Below, piece after piece: positions 5,730-5,756 of a stretch of DNA of 5,756 bases. Numbering within the stretch: position 1 is the stretch's first letter; every line of letters starts with the position of its first letter. The notes beneath the pieces were generated by a model. That model searched no databases. It was given only the letters and a program-made list of their open reading frames with translations, and was not told where the DNA came from. A program made the translations under genes and the position numbers. This DNA comes from Firmicutes bacterium UBA1065 (GTDB lineage: Bacteria > Bacillota > Clostridia > Tissierellales > Sedimentibacteraceae), in assembly GCA_002316225.1 (NCBI GenBank), contig DCDC01000050.1, forward strand, positions 1 through 5,756. The letters are read 5' to 3'.

Positions 5730-5756
5730 TGTCATCCTGAGCGCATGCGAAGGATC
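5730..5756. repeat. Partial copy of a dispersed intergenic repeat with hairpin potential
   Basis: The right edge carries TGTCATCCTGAGCG followed by CATGCGAAGGATC, much more GC-rich than the flanking DNA. It closely resembles the short TGTCATCCTGAGCG-nAGCGAAGGATC repeats that I recall from intergenic regions of many bacterial genomes. ATCCT (5734-5738) and AGGAT (5751-5755) pair; inside them come two G-A mismatches and a GC/GC step around a GCAT loop. The element continues past the window edge or ends just there. Membership of a repeat family is from memory and was not searched. Confidence 0.55.

Noticed and set aside
1..5756. CRISPR array, tRNA or rRNA gene, insertion sequence or phage gene
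   Set aside because: I saw no regularly spaced repeats, no tRNA- or rRNA-like sequence, and no transposase or phage protein in any frame.

Overview
The window reads as a chromosomal stretch of a low-GC Gram-positive bacterium of the clostridial type (Bacillota). It is AT-rich, has strong GGAGG-type ribosome binding sites, and carries RemA (DUF370), which is typical of Bacillota. The gene order is nearly the classical yicC-remA-gmk-rpoZ-(coaBC)-priA-def-fmt housekeeping block known from Bacillus subtilis. The genus cannot be fixed from the sequence alone.

All seven genes lie on the minus strand, so transcription runs from right to left. From the right edge: a partial intergenic repeat with hairpin potential (about 5730-5756); AT-rich non-coding DNA; an extended -10 promoter (TATAAT at 5595-5600); yicC (RNase-family protein); remA (DNA-binding regulator); gmk (guanylate kinase); rpoZ (RNA polymerase omega); a short gap with a perfect inverted repeat; priA (replication restart helicase); def (peptide deformylase); and the first 240 codons of fmt (methionyl-tRNA formyltransferase), which runs off the left edge. 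Between the first and last gene no intergenic gap exceeds about 30 bp, so this is very probably one operon. Four of the six visible stop codons are TAG, joined to or fused with the next gene's Shine-Dalgarno sequence, which suggests translational coupling.

Functionally the cluster joins RNA turnover (YicC), gene regulation (RemA), GDP supply (Gmk), transcription (omega), replication restart (PriA), and the making and removal of the N-formyl group of initiator methionine (Fmt, Def). Def and Fmt act at opposite ends of the same formyl-methionine cycle.

I found no undescribed multi-gene system. The points worth a second look are local: the missing coaBC and the inverted repeat in its place, the TAG/Shine-Dalgarno junctions, a long acidic tail on omega, a repeated N-terminal extension of RemA, a divergent PriA segment after the DEEH motif, a palindrome over the -35 region, and the partial repeat at the right edge. 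Two starts were set by ribosome-binding-site spacing: rpoZ ATG at 3769 rather than GTG at 3775, and yicC ATG at 5553 rather than TTG at 5565.
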